A DNA stretch of 64,000 bases from AP-15 sp963833745 (GCA_963833745.1 CAWHZD010000008.1:558001-622000); one strand, 5' to 3'. Positions 17,151 through 27,542 are shown, counted from the first letter of the stretch. Made by a program: numbers and translations. Notes: generated by a model from the letters alone, not told the origin.

Positions 17151-17918
17151 TCATACCGCCATCCAGCCGCCGTCGACGTTGTACGCCGCTCCTGTGACAT
17201 AGCTCGCCCGGTCGGAGCACAGCCAGACGACCATTTCGGCGATCTCTTCCGGGTTGCCCATCCGCTTGACCGGGATTTGCGCCAAGATCGCCGCGCCGCG
17301 GCGGCGCATCGTCTCCTCGGTCATGCGGGTCTTGACAAAGCCCGGACACACCGCGTTCACCCGGATGCCGGCCTCGGCATATTCGATCGCGGCGGTTTTG
17401 GTCAATCCGACGACGCCGTGCTTGGCCGCAACGTAAGCGCACGACGTCTGCAGGCCGATGAGCCCGGCGATCGAGGCGGTGTTGACGATGGCGCCGCCGC
17501 CATGGGCCTGCATCTGGACCAGCTCGTGCTTCATGCACAGCCACACACCCTTGAGGTTGACCGCGATCATCCGGTCAAAGGCCGCCTCGGACCAGTCGGC
17601 GGTCTTTTGGCCGGCCGCTTCGACCTGCCAGCCGGCGATCCCGGCATTGTTGAAGGCGCAGTCGAGCCTGCCATGGGCGGCGACCGCACCGGCGACCATC
17701 GCGTGTATCTCCGCGTCGCTCGCGACCTCGCCCGACAGCGAAATCGCCTGCCCGCCGGCAGCGTTGACGAGCGCCACAGTTTCCCGCGCGGCCTCCATCG
17801 CGACATCGGCGACCGCCACCCGCGCCCCTTCGCGGGCAAAAGCGAGCGCCGTCGCCCGCCCGATGCCACCGCCGCCGCCGGTGACCAGCGCCGATTTCCC
17901 GTCGAGCAACCCCGCCAT
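17151..17918 (-). CDS. SDR family oxidoreductase
   Basis: A 255-residue classical SDR starts at the ATG preceded by GAGGGCGGG. The cofactor motif is TGGGGGIGRATA, NNAGIAG is the structural segment, and CAYVAAKHGV carries the catalytic Tyr and Lys. CPGFVKTRM and AYNVDGGW complete the family pattern. It leads the minus-strand operon whose other members are a 54-residue ORF, a molybdenum hydroxylase large subunit and an aldo/keto reductase, suggesting oxidation of an alcohol, aldehyde or carbonyl substrate. Confidence 0.93.
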   Translation of the reverse strand: MAGLLDGKSALVTGGGGGIGRATALAFAREGARVAVADVAMEAARETVALVNAAGGQAISLSGEVASDAEIHAMVAGAVAAHGRLDCAFNNAGIAGWQVEAAGQKTADWSEAAFDRMIAVNLKGVWLCMKHELVQMQAHGGGAIVNTASIAGLIGLQTSCAYVAAKHGVVGLTKTAAIEYAEAGIRVNAVCPGFVKTRMTEETMRRRGAAILAQIPVKRMGNPEEIAEMVVWLCSDRASYVTGAAYNVDGGWMAV

Positions 17919-18007
17919 CGCACCCGCCCTCTTGTCTCGGGACGCCAGCATAGCGCCGCCCGCGCGCGGCCGATATCGTGACGCGTGGACGGGACAACGA
18001 GGTGAGC

Positions 18008-19165
18008 GTGTCGAACGACGATGTGAGCCGCACCACTGCATGGCTCAAGGCCTGGGATTCGCAGGGCATTCACCGTACCGCCACCACCGGCGACGAGGCC
18101 GGTGCGACGTGGCTGATGCGCGAGGTCGAGCGGCTCGGCACCGCCCCCACCGTCGAGGAATTCGCCCTCGACCGGCTCGACCCGATCGCCGCCTATCTCG
18201 AAATAGAGGGAGTGCGCATCGTGGGCGTGCCGGTGTTCGACGCACCGGCGACCGATGCTGGTGGCATTGCCGGCAGCCTCGGGCCGATGGGGTCGGCAGC
18301 GGCGATCGGGGTTGCCGAATTGTCGCCGCACGCGGTCTATGCGCCCGAATACGAAAGACTGCGCCGCGACTCCCGGCACGATGCCCTGGTCGTTGTGTGC
18401 AACGGAACGCAGCCGGGGATGGGGCTGCTGAACGCCGAGCGGTTTCGCACCCCTTACGGCACGCCGGCGATCCAGGTTTCGAGCGAGGCGCGCGAAACAA
18501 TATTCGCGGCCACCGCGCGGGGAGGGGAGGCGCACCTCGTCGCCGAAAGCCGCCGCACGCTGTCCCGCGCGCGCAACGTCGTCGTCACGATCCCCGGTCG
18601 CGAGCCGCACCGGCCGCCGGTCGTGGTGATGACCCCGCGCAGCTCATGGTGGGAGTCGACCGCCGAGCGCGGCGGCGGGCTCGTCTGCTGGCTGGAGACT
18701 CTGCGCGCACTGATCGCCATGCCGCCCGCCCCTGACGTGATATTCACCGCCAACAGCGGCCACGAGCTCGGCCATCTCGGCCTCGACGAATTCATCGCGC
18801 GCCGCCCGGGATGGGAGCGATCGGTAGCGGCGGGCGGTGCCGTCTGGGTCCACTACGGCGCCAATATCGGCGCTGCCGGCGGCGAATTGTCGATCTTGTC
18901 GGCCGATCCTGATCTCGCCGCCCTGGCCGCCGATAAATCAACCCGAGCCGGCCACCCGCCTGCCCGGATCGCACCGCCGAGCCTGGTGCCGAGCAGCGAG
19001 ACCCGCGACATCCACCGCGCCGGCGGGCGCTATGTGACTCTGGTCGGCAGCAATCCGTGGTTTCACCTGCCCGACGACCGCTGGCCGCACGCCGTCGATC
19101 CCGCCGCCATCGCCCGCATCGCCGCCGGCGCCGCAGCAACGGTCGCGGCGCTGACAAAACCGTAG
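18008..19165 (+). CDS. M28-like peptidase family protein
   Basis: A 385-residue protein with an arrangement like PA-domain plus M28 aminopeptidases. TGDEAGATWLMREVERLG lies near the start, a PA-like insert (about residues 60-190) follows, then VVVMTPRSSWWESTAERGGGLVCWLE and TANSGHELGHLGLDEF. The latter aligns with the zinc-ligand region. Standard M28 ligands are not all obvious, so activity is uncertain. I chose the GTG at 18008, which has GAGGTGAG just upstream; GTG codons at 17978 and 18002 are alternatives. It is divergent from the SDR operon. Confidence 0.7.
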   Translation: MSNDDVSRTTAWLKAWDSQGIHRTATTGDEAGATWLMREVERLGTAPTVEEFALDRLDPIAAYLEIEGVRIVGVPVFDAPATDAGGIAGSLGPMGSAAAIGVAELSPHAVYAPEYERLRRDSRHDALVVVCNGTQPGMGLLNAERFRTPYGTPAIQVSSEARETIFAATARGGEAHLVAESRRTLSRARNVVVTIPGREPHRPPVVVMTPRSSWWESTAERGGGLVCWLETLRALIAMPPAPDVIFTANSGHELGHLGLDEFIARRPGWERSVAAGGAVWVHYGANIGAAGGELSILSADPDLAALAADKSTRAGHPPARIAPPSLVPSSETRDIHRAGGRYVTLVGSNPWFHLPDDRWPHAVDPAAIARIAAGAAATVAALTKP

Positions 19166-19497
19166 TTTCGAACCGGATCCGAGATTTGGGCGGACTCGGT
19201 GTTTGGACAGATGGTTCAAACACCATCGCCGGCCTCGACCTACTCAAGGCTGAGATGACGAGTAAAACGGAGAATGCATCACCTGAATGCGTGTGGTTTC
19301 TCCTGGTGTTCGGGGGCACGATATCCAGCGCTTGGGCGGATTGCTGTCGCTCGATTGCTCAGATGCTTGAAGCCGAGGGGTTCCGGAATTTGCCCTAACA
19401 TCGACGGATTACGGATCTTCAATTTGGCAGAGAGCCTAGACAACGGGCGGTCGACGCAGAAATACAAGATGTAGAAACGGGCCTCCGCATATTTCGG
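19166..19497. other. Intergenic stretch with a hairpin and a doubtful short frame
   Basis: An inverted repeat GGTGTTTG / CAAACACC (19198-19224) follows the peptidase gene but lacks a T-run. A 47-codon plus-strand frame (19255-19398, start MTSKTENASP) contains a short hydrophobic stretch, but it has no supporting ribosome site, so I do not call it a gene. Confidence 0.4.
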
Positions 19498-20080
19498 GTG
19501 TCGACGAGGGTGACAGCGCGCTACGCAGACCCCAAATCCGGCGACATGCGAATTGCAAAAACAATCGAACACAAGCTTGTCGCGTTAGAGGATTGCCTGT
19601 TCCTTTTGGTTCGCGCCCTCAATGGTCTGAATGCTGGCGAGCGCGCTAATCTGCGTGATCTCGCTACGAATTTACGTGCCCTAATCTGTAAATCTAGCGG
19701 AACGGAAGGTCTGCTGTGGCGACTACTTGACGAACTTGATGTAGACGACCACGTCCAGCTTCGAAATGCCGGCAACGTCAATTTGGACCATCCTCTATCA
19801 AGGGGTTTGATGTATTGCCAGCGAAAGCTTATCCCTCTGCATCCGGGAGCCCTATTTGTGGTGGCGTGAGGGCCTCGACAGTGTTAGAACATAAAGCGAA
19901 CAATGTCCGGTTCGCGAGGCCATCATGCCCGATTTTCCGCGCTCCCTGATCGAGTTCCAGAGCTGCTTTCCGGATGAGGCGGCCTGCGTCGCCTACCTCT
20001 TCACGGCACGCTGGCGGCACGGCTTTGTCTGCCCCGCTTGCGGCGGAAGGGTCGTGTCCCTTGGAGTGGTGTAGGAGCTG

Positions 20081-20142
20081 TGGATAAGTAGCCCGCCGCC
20101 GTGGACCGCCACGAGTTCAGGCGGCGGCGGGCTACTTATCCA
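20081..20142. other. 20-bp perfect inverted repeat upstream of the IS256 transposase
   Basis: TGGATAAGTAGCCCGCCGCC (20081-20100) pairs with its exact complement at 20123-20142 across a 22-base loop. It lies inside the element, 70 bases before the transposase start. It may block read-through from outside promoters. The same structure is in the second copy at 42412-42473. Confidence 0.85.
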
Positions 20143-20212
20143 TAGCGGCGGTCATCGCGGGTCTTCGGTAGGGTTTTGGTCGCCAACTTCAACGCGAACC
20201 AAGGACCCGACG

Positions 20213-21412
20213 ATGACCGACGAGATGATGAGCCTTCGCACGCTTTTGGAGAAGAGTTCGGATGCCGAGCTACTGCGCGAGATGGTGGGTTTTGCGGCGC
20301 AGCGGCTGATGGAGCTGGAGGTCGAGGGCTTGACCGGCGCCGCGCACGGCGAGCGCAATCCCGAGCGCCTCAACCACCGCAACGGGTACCGCGACCGGGT
20401 GTGGGAAACGCGCGCCGGCACGGTCGAGCTGCGCATCCCCAAGCTGCGCCGGAGCTGCTACTTCCCGGCTTTTCTGGAACCGCGGCGGATGGCCGAGAAG
20501 GCGCTCGCGGCGGTGATTCAGGAAGCTTACGTCCACGGCGTGTCGACCCGTTCGGTCGACGATCTGGTCCAGGCGATGGGCATGACCGGAATGTCCAAGA
20601 GCCAGGTCAGCCGGCTGTGCGCCGAGATCGACGACAAGGTCGCTGCCTTTCTCAACCGGCCGCTGGAAGGCGAGTGGCCCTATCTGTGGCTCGATGCGAC
20701 TTACCTGAAGGTGCGCGAGAACGGGCGTATCGTCTCGGTCGCCGTCATCATCGCGGTGGCCGTCAACGGCGATGGCCGGCGCGAGGTGCTGGGCATCGCG
20801 ATCGGCGCGTCGGAGGCCGAGACTTTCTGGACCGACTTCCTGCGCTCGCTGGCGCGGCGCGGCCTGCGCGGCGTCAAGCTGGTGATCTCGGATGCGCACG
20901 AGGGGCTGAAGGCAGCGGTCGCAAAGGTGCTGCATGCGTCCTGGCAGCGCTGCCGGGTACACTTCATGCGCAACGTCCTGGCCCATGCCGGCAAGCAGGG
21001 CCGCCGCGTCGTCGCCGCCTTCATCGCCACCGCCTTCGCCCAGGAGGATGCCGAGATGGCCCGAGCCCAATGGCGCCAGGTCGCCGATCAGCTCAGGCCC
21101 AAAGTGCCCAAGCTCGCCATCCTGATGGACCAAGCCGAAGCCGACGTCCTCGCCTTCATGAGCTTTCCCAAGGATCACCGGCCCAAGATCCACAGCACCA
21201 ATCCGCTGGAGCGGCTCAACGGCGAGATCAAGCGCCGCACCGAGGTCGTCGGCATCTTCCCAAACGAGGCCGCAATCACCCGCCTCGTCGGCGCCATCCT
21301 GCTCGAACAAAACGATGAATGGGCGGTCCAGCGCGCTCGCTACATGACCCTGGAAACTATCGCTCCATTGAGCGAGGATCCTATCGTCAGGCTGCCCGCC
21401 CTATCCGCCTGA
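20213..21412 (+). CDS. IS256-family (Mutator-type) transposase, copy 1
   Basis: The 399-residue DDE enzyme shows the family sequence order: NHRNGYRDRVWETRAGTVELRIPKLR-like N-terminal segments, then WLDATYLKVRENGR with the first Asp. VISDAHEGLKAAV carries the second Asp and the NPLERLNGEIKRRT block carries the Glu region. The ATG follows GACCCGACG with no strong ribosome site, in keeping with low expression. It is complete and apparently functional. The protein is the same as that at 42544-43743. Confidence 0.96.
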   Translation: MTDEMMSLRTLLEKSSDAELLREMVGFAAQRLMELEVEGLTGAAHGERNPERLNHRNGYRDRVWETRAGTVELRIPKLRRSCYFPAFLEPRRMAEKALAAVIQEAYVHGVSTRSVDDLVQAMGMTGMSKSQVSRLCAEIDDKVAAFLNRPLEGEWPYLWLDATYLKVRENGRIVSVAVIIAVAVNGDGRREVLGIAIGASEAETFWTDFLRSLARRGLRGVKLVISDAHEGLKAAVAKVLHASWQRCRVHFMRNVLAHAGKQGRRVVAAFIATAFAQEDAEMARAQWRQVADQLRPKVPKLAILMDQAEADVLAFMSFPKDHRPKIHSTNPLERLNGEIKRRTEVVGIFPNEAAITRLVGAILLEQNDEWAVQRARYMTLETIAPLSEDPIVRLPALSA

Positions 21413-22562
21413 CACCGGCCGACCCCGCCGGAGAGCGCGATACTGCCGCCGCTCTTACACCACGTCCTGGGACACGATCGGCGGAAGCAAAGCTTGGCAG
21501 CTACAAACCAAGGCCTGGACCTGGGAATGCGCCGGCTGTGGCAAACAGACTTCGGTGACCGCCGGCACGATCATGCACCATTCCAAGCTGCCGCTGACCA
21601 CCTGGTTCTGGGCGGCCTATCTGATGGCGACCCATTCCAACGGCATCTCGGCACTGCAACTGCAACGCCAGCTCGCTCTGGGCTCGTACAAATCGGCCTG
21701 GCTGATGGCCGCCAAGCTGCGCCGCAGCATGGTGGCGCCGGGCCGCAGCGCGCTCGCCGGCTGGGTCGAAGTCGACGAGACCGAGATCGTCTGCCGCAGC
21801 AAGAATGATCCGCTCACCGGTGGCGGCGGTCGTAGTCATCAGGGCAAGATCCTGGTCGTCGGGGCGGTCGAGATCGAGGATGGCAGAGCCCCCGGCCGTA
21901 TCCGCCTCAGCCAGGTGCCCGATTACTCGGCTCACAGTCTGCACTCTTTTCTCAAAGCCAATCTCGCGCCCGGCGCCACCGCTAAGACCGACGGATGGTC
22001 GGGATATCCCGGCGCCCCCGGTGTCAATCACGATCCCCACGTCGTCGGCAAAATGGCCGCCCATATCATCCTGCCCTGGGCGCACCGCGTCTTCTCCAAT
22101 CTCAAGATCTGGGCCTTGGGCGTCTATCACGGCCTGCGCCGCAAGCACCTCCAGATCTATCTCGACGAGTTCGTCTTCCGCTTCAATCGCCGCCATACCC
22201 GGCATGCCGCATTCCGTTCCTTGCTCGGCATCGCCGCAGCCAACCCGCCCCTGCCTTACAACATGTTGATCTCACCGGAAGCAAAGGCATAAGCCTTTGC
22301 CAGCGTTTTGATACGGCGGCTTTCGATCCCAGTCTTCCAGTCGTGAGCTATTCACTCCGCGACTTAATCAAGAAATGTGAAGCCGCATTCGTCTCTGGCA
22401 AAGGTGTGACCCACGAGCAGATGATTAAGTGTATCGCTGAGCAGATTGGATTAGCTCATGAGGACGACGAAATTACTCCGGTTCTTGCTAAGTTGAACGC
22501 AATTCTCATCGCAGAGGTTCAGACATTCTTTTATATATTGTGCTCTGATGCAATCCTCGTCA

Positions 22563-23598
22563 AAGGCTTATCCCTCTGCATCCGGGAGCCCTATTTGTGG
22601 TGGCGTGAGGGCCTCGACAGTGTTAGAACATAAAGCGAACAATGTCCGGTTCGCGAGGCCATCATGCCCGATTTTCCGCGCTCCCTGATCGAGTTCCAGA
22701 GCTGCTTTCCGGATGAGGCGGCCTGCGTCGCCTACCTCTTCACGGCACGCTGGCGGCACGGCTTTGTCTGCCCCGCTTGCGGCGGAAGCAAAGCTTGGCA
22801 GCTACAAACCAAGGCCTGGACCTGGGAATGCGCCGGCTGTGGCAAACAGACTTCGGTGACCGCCGGCACGATCATGCACCATTCCAAGCTGCCGCTGACC
22901 ACCTGGTTCTGGGCGGCCTATCTGATGGCGACCCATTCCAACGGCATCTCGGCACTGCAACTGCAACGCCAGCTCGCTCTGGGCTCGTACAAATCGGCCT
23001 GGCTGATGGCCGCCAAGCTGCGCCGCAGCATGGTGGCGCCGGGCCGCAGCGCGCTCGCCGGCTGGGTCGAAGTCGACGAGACCGAGATCGTCTGCCGCAG
23101 CAAGAATGATCCGCTCACCGGTGGCGGCGGTCGTAGTCATCAGGGCAAGATCCTGGTCGTCGGGGCGGTCGAGATCGAGGATGGCAGAGCCCCCGGCCGT
23201 ATCCGCCTCAGCCAGGTGCCCGATTACTCGGCTCACAGTCTGCACTCTTTTCTCAAAGCCAATCTCGCGCCCGGCGCCACCGCTAAGACCGACGGATGGT
23301 CGGGATATCCCGGCGCCCCCGGTGTCAATCACGATCCCCACGTCGTCGGCAAAATGGCCGCCCATATCATCCTGCCCTGGGCGCACCGCGTCTTCTCCAA
23401 TCTCAAGATCTGGGCCTTGGGCGTCTATCACGGCCTGCGCCGCAAGCACCTCCAGATTTATCTCGACGAGTTCGTCTTCCGCTTCAATCGCCGCCATACC
23501 CGGCATGCCGCATTCCGTTCCTTGCTCGGCATCGCCGCAGCCCACCCGCCCCTGCCTTACAACATGTTGATCTCACCGGAAGCAAGGGCATAAGCCTT
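22563..23598 (+). mobile_element. IS1595-family element, copy B, intact (1036 bp)
   Basis: Terminal inverted repeats are AAGGCTTATCCC and, read inward from the right, AAGGCTTATGCC. The 8-bp target duplication CCTCGTCA lies at 22555-22562 and 23599-23606. It inserted into the same host gene as copy A, 257 host bases downstream and in the same orientation. Confidence 0.96.
22664..23593 (+). CDS. IS1595-family transposase (ISXO2-like), intact
   Basis: The 309-residue protein has an N-terminal zinc ribbon (CPACGG about residue 37, CAGCGK about residue 56). The ISXO2-like catalytic domain follows: GWVEVDETEIV gives the first Asp, KTDGWSGYPG the second. The C-terminal segment HRVFSNLKIWALGVYHG supplies the Asn/Lys positions of the DDNK-type site. 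A single start with no strong Shine-Dalgarno is seen. It could mobilise copy A's ends as well as its own. Confidence 0.95.
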   Translation: MPDFPRSLIEFQSCFPDEAACVAYLFTARWRHGFVCPACGGSKAWQLQTKAWTWECAGCGKQTSVTAGTIMHHSKLPLTTWFWAAYLMATHSNGISALQLQRQLALGSYKSAWLMAAKLRRSMVAPGRSALAGWVEVDETEIVCRSKNDPLTGGGGRSHQGKILVVGAVEIEDGRAPGRIRLSQVPDYSAHSLHSFLKANLAPGATAKTDGWSGYPGAPGVNHDPHVVGKMAAHIILPWAHRVFSNLKIWALGVYHGLRRKHLQIYLDEFVFRFNRRHTRHAAFRSLLGIAAAHPPLPYNMLISPEARA

Positions 23599-24225
23599 CC
23601 TCGTCATTGAAGTCGCCGAACGCGCTCTCCAAGTAGCGGCAACGAACTTCGGATACCACCGCACGCGCCCTAGCTTTGCACAGGAAGCTGGTTCCTCCGG
23701 AACTATCGCTCTAGCTTCTCCATTGTCAGTGCCGTCGATTGCACTAAGCACTGGCAACGAAGGCACAGTCGCTCTCGTCCTTAATTCAGACCAATGGAAC
23801 GAATCAGGTACTAAACTCGTTTCTCCGCCTTTTACGATCGGCAATATAACGCTCTCAGTAACTAAGACCTCGGACGGATTTCTTGAAATAAAGACGATCG
23901 GTCTGCCTTTGACAAATTTCATTTGTCGAAAGCCAGCACCGAGTGTCAACAATAACTCATTGGTTATCATGATCACGTGGAAGCCATCGGAGATCAACGT
24001 ATTTTTCAACGGACTTCTTGTGGACACGATCAATTTTGGTAATGTCGGCATCCGATCAATATAAGCAGTTACAACGTTCAAATTCCAAGTATAGTCTCCA
24101 TCTAACTTGAAGAGAGCACCTCTATTGAGCCTGGACAAACAAAGGAGGCCGAGTTTTCCCGGTGCTGCTTACGAATTCGTGGGGGTTCTCCCGCTCCCCT
24201 CGCGCTTGGCGACGAAGCGGGAGGC

Positions 24226-24260
24226 AAAAAAGAGGCCGACACCTCGCGGCATCGGCCTCT
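24226..24260 (-). terminator. Intrinsic terminator of groES-groEL
   Basis: Read on the minus strand, GAGGCCGA and TCGGCCTC form an 8-bp stem around a 12-base loop, followed at once by six T residues. It lies just after the groEL stop at 24282. Confidence 0.9.
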
Positions 24261-24281
24261 GTCATAGCGTGCGGTAGGTTT

Positions 24282-25922
<1,641 letters not shown>

Positions 25923-25932
25923 GTTTTACTCC

Positions 25933-26226
25933 TCACGCCTTATCGACGACACCCATGATGTCGGTTTCCTTCATGACGACGAGGTCCTCGCCGTCCATCT
26001 TGATCTCGGTTCCCGACCACTTGCCGAACAGCACCCGGTCGCCAATCTTGACATCAAGCGGATGCAACTTGCCGTCGTCGCTTCGCGTACCGGGACCGGC
26101 GGCGAGCACCTCGCCTTCCATCGGCTTTTCCTTGGCGGTGTCGGGGATGATGATGCCTCCCTTGGTTTTTTCTTCTTCTTCGATACGGCGGACCAAAACA
26201 CGGTCCTGCAACGGTCGAAACTGCAC
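25933..26226 (-). CDS. groS: Co-chaperonin GroES (Hsp10)
   Basis: The 97-residue lid of the GroEL chamber starts at the GTG at 26226, after a strong GAGGAGGG site. It begins with the standard QFRPLQDRVLVRR sequence. The mobile-loop region EEEEKTKGGIIIPDTAKEKP and the end MKETDIMGVVD are typical. The frame is open for 11 codons upstream, but those residues are not family-like. It is the first gene of the heat-shock operon. Confidence 0.97.
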   Translation of the reverse strand: MQFRPLQDRVLVRRIEEEEKTKGGIIIPDTAKEKPMEGEVLAAGPGTRSDDGKLHPLDVKIGDRVLFGKWSGTEIKMDGEDLVVMKETDIMGVVDKA

Positions 26227-26281
26227 GGGGTCCCTCCTCAAATAAAGACCGGCGCTCAAACACCGGACGTCACGATATGGT

Positions 26282-26308
26282 GTAGCACTCCTTGGTCTGG
26301 AGTGCTAA
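26282..26308. promoter_or_regulatory. CIRCE operator (HrcA-binding site)
   Basis: GTAGCACTC, nine spacer bases, then GAGTGCTAA matches the CIRCE consensus TTAGCACTC-N9-GAGTGCTAA except at one outer base. It lies 56 bases upstream of groES. It indicates repression of groESL by HrcA and release on heat shock. Confidence 0.95.
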
Positions 26309-26411
26309 CAGAATAGCGTGGCGGGCACCCGGTTTTCAAGCGCCGATGCGTGCTCGCGGCCTTGACTCCGTCCGCGTCGACGCCCAAATTCAGGGTGTCG
26401 TCAACTTTGCA

Positions 26412-26592
26412 GGAGGGTGTCTCAGACATGCTTCCACCGGGGAAGACCGGAGTTGCCGACCGCTTGGCACCGGCAACCGAGAGCTAAGACCAAGATTTAG
26501 CCTGGGCTCATGAGCCCGGGTGCGAAGTCAGCCTTCGCAACAGCGACCCCCGCTTGCCGCTTGAGATGCGCGCGGGGGTCTTTGCATGTCTG
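26412..26592 (+). ncRNA. Candidate structured RNA between groES and the alpha/beta hydrolase
   Basis: Five hairpins occur in a row: GTTGCCG/CGGCAAC, GCTAA/TTAGC, GGGCTCATGAGCCC, TGCGAAG/CTTCGCA, and GACCCCCGC/GCGGGGGTC followed by TTT. An outer stem CAGACATGC (26423-26431) with GCATGTCTG (26584-26592) could close the whole. No convincing reading frame fills the space. It could be a small RNA ending at the GC-rich hairpin plus TTT, or a leader of the hydrolase gene. No known RNA family was recognised. Confidence 0.45.
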
Positions 26593-26666
26593 CGCCGACC
26601 CCGCTTTTCCTGCGCGCCTGCGGGCGTTAGGGTCCGGGCGCGATTTGCAGACAACGAGACCCGCGG

Positions 26667-27542
26667 ATGACCCTCGACAGCTCCGGCCCGACTTCGCGCA
26701 TCTATTTTTCGCAGCGGCTCCGGCTGCATTACGTCGACTGGGGGAACCCCGGCGCGCCGCCGCTGCTGCTCGTCCACGGCGGACGCGACCATTGTCGCAA
26801 CTGGGACTGGGTCGCCGCCGCACTACGCCAGGATTGGCACGTACTGGCGCCCGATCTGCGCGGGCACGGCGACAGCCAGTGGTCGCCCGACGGCAATTAC
26901 ACGATTGCCGGTTATGTTTATGATTTGGCCCAGCTGATCCATCAGCAGGAATTGGCGCCGGTCACGATTATCGCCCATTCGCTGGGCGGCGTGATCGCAT
27001 TGCGTTATGCCGGAATCTATCCCGATTTTGTCCGCCGGCTGGTCGCAATCGAGGGGCTCGGGGCGTCGCCGCGCCGGATCCGCGAGCGGCGCAAGCGCAG
27101 CATCGCCGAGCGGATGCAGAGCTGGGTCGACGAGCAGCGCGCGCTGTCCGGCCGCCTGCCGCGCAGGTATGCAACGATCGAAGACGCCTTCCACCGCATG
27201 CAGGAGGAAAACCTGCACCTGTCGCCGGAGCAAGCCCGTCACCTCACACAGCACGGCGTCAACCAGAACGAGGACGGCACCTATAGCTGGAAATTCGACA
27301 ATTACGTTCGCGCCGAGCCGCCCTACGAGATGACGCAGGCGGAGGTCCAGGAATTATGGGGCCGCATCACCTGCCCGACCTTGCTCGTCTACGGCAAGGA
27401 AAGCTGGGCCTCGAACCCGCTCGACGACGGGCGAATAAGCCACTTCGACCACGCCCAGGTGATCACCTTTGAAAGCGCCGGGCATTGGGTTCACCACGAT
27501 CGCCTCGACGCCTTCCTCGACCTGGTCCGCGGATTTCTCTGA
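26667..27542 (+). CDS. Alpha/beta hydrolase
   Basis: The 291-residue enzyme has the oxyanion motif HGGRDHCRNWD, the nucleophile elbow AHSLGG (Ser near residue 103), and a terminal AGHWVHHD carrying the catalytic His. A helical cap with many Arg and Glu lies at about residues 130-200. The PEDGxGNY-like region is absent, so no specific subfamily is assigned. It probably hydrolyses an ester or epoxide-like small molecule. The candidate structured RNA lies directly upstream. Confidence 0.9.
   Translation: MTLDSSGPTSRIYFSQRLRLHYVDWGNPGAPPLLLVHGGRDHCRNWDWVAAALRQDWHVLAPDLRGHGDSQWSPDGNYTIAGYVYDLAQLIHQQELAPVTIIAHSLGGVIALRYAGIYPDFVRRLVAIEGLGASPRRIRERRKRSIAERMQSWVDEQRALSGRLPRRYATIEDAFHRMQEENLHLSPEQARHLTQHGVNQNEDGTYSWKFDNYVRAEPPYEMTQAEVQELWGRITCPTLLVYGKESWASNPLDDGRISHFDHAQVITFESAGHWVHHDRLDAFLDLVRGFL

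Larger units (their letters stand above)
20050..21479 (+). mobile_element. IS256-family insertion sequence, copy 1 (1430 bp)
   Basis: Ends are GGTCGTGTCCC on the left and GATCGTGTCCC read inward on the right, extending as imperfect inverted repeats through GTGGTGTA. The 8-bp target duplication GGCGGAAG flanks it (20042-20049 and 21480-21487). It is inserted in the zinc-ribbon coding part of the IS1595 transposase. A second copy of the same length lies at 42381-43810. Confidence 0.96.
19925..22292 (+). pseudogene. IS1595-family transposase, disrupted by IS256 insertion
   Basis: The 5' part (19925-20049) encodes MPDFPRSLIEFQSCF through the first zinc-ribbon cysteines (CPACGG). The frame then runs into the inserted element. 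It resumes at 21480 with SKAWQLQTKAW and continues to the TAA at 22292. The remainder matches the intact transposase of copy B. It cannot make full-length protein while the insertion is present. Confidence 0.93.
19824..22297 (+). mobile_element. IS1595-family element, copy A, interrupted by an IS256-family element
   Basis: The left end reads AAAGCTTATCCC and the right end (reverse complement) AAGGCTTATGCC. The 8-bp target duplication TGCCAGCG is present at 19816-19823 and 22298-22305. Apart from the nested element (20050-21479) and its duplicated GGCGGAAG, the sequence is nearly identical to copy B. It lies in the unknown gene starting at 19498. Confidence 0.95.
19498..24064 (+). pseudogene. 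Unknown chromosomal gene split in three by two IS1595-family insertions
   Basis: The host pieces are 19498-19823, 22306-22562 and 23607-24064. When both insertions and one copy of each 8-bp target duplication are removed, the pieces join into one open frame of 347 codons with no stop, ending TAA at 24064. The start may be GTG 19498 or ATG 19546 (MRIAKTIEHKL). The N-terminal two thirds looks helical; the C-terminal 110 residues look beta-rich (VALVLNSDQWNESG, LVIMITWKPSEINVFFNG), perhaps a LamG/lectin-like fold. I do not recognise the family. Base composition is visibly more AT-rich than the neighbours, which suggests transfer. Confidence 0.85.

Noticed and set aside
19160..19200. tRNA-like TTTCGAACC segment
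   Set aside because: No cloverleaf can be drawn around it.
19255..19398. 47-codon plus-strand frame
   Set aside because: No ribosome site and no family; the sequence is equally open on the other strand.
26412..26592. 6S RNA, 4.5S RNA or a known riboswitch
   Set aside because: Size and closed ends recall 6S RNA, but the series of separate hairpins and the absence of a long central bubble do not fit. No known riboswitch core was found.
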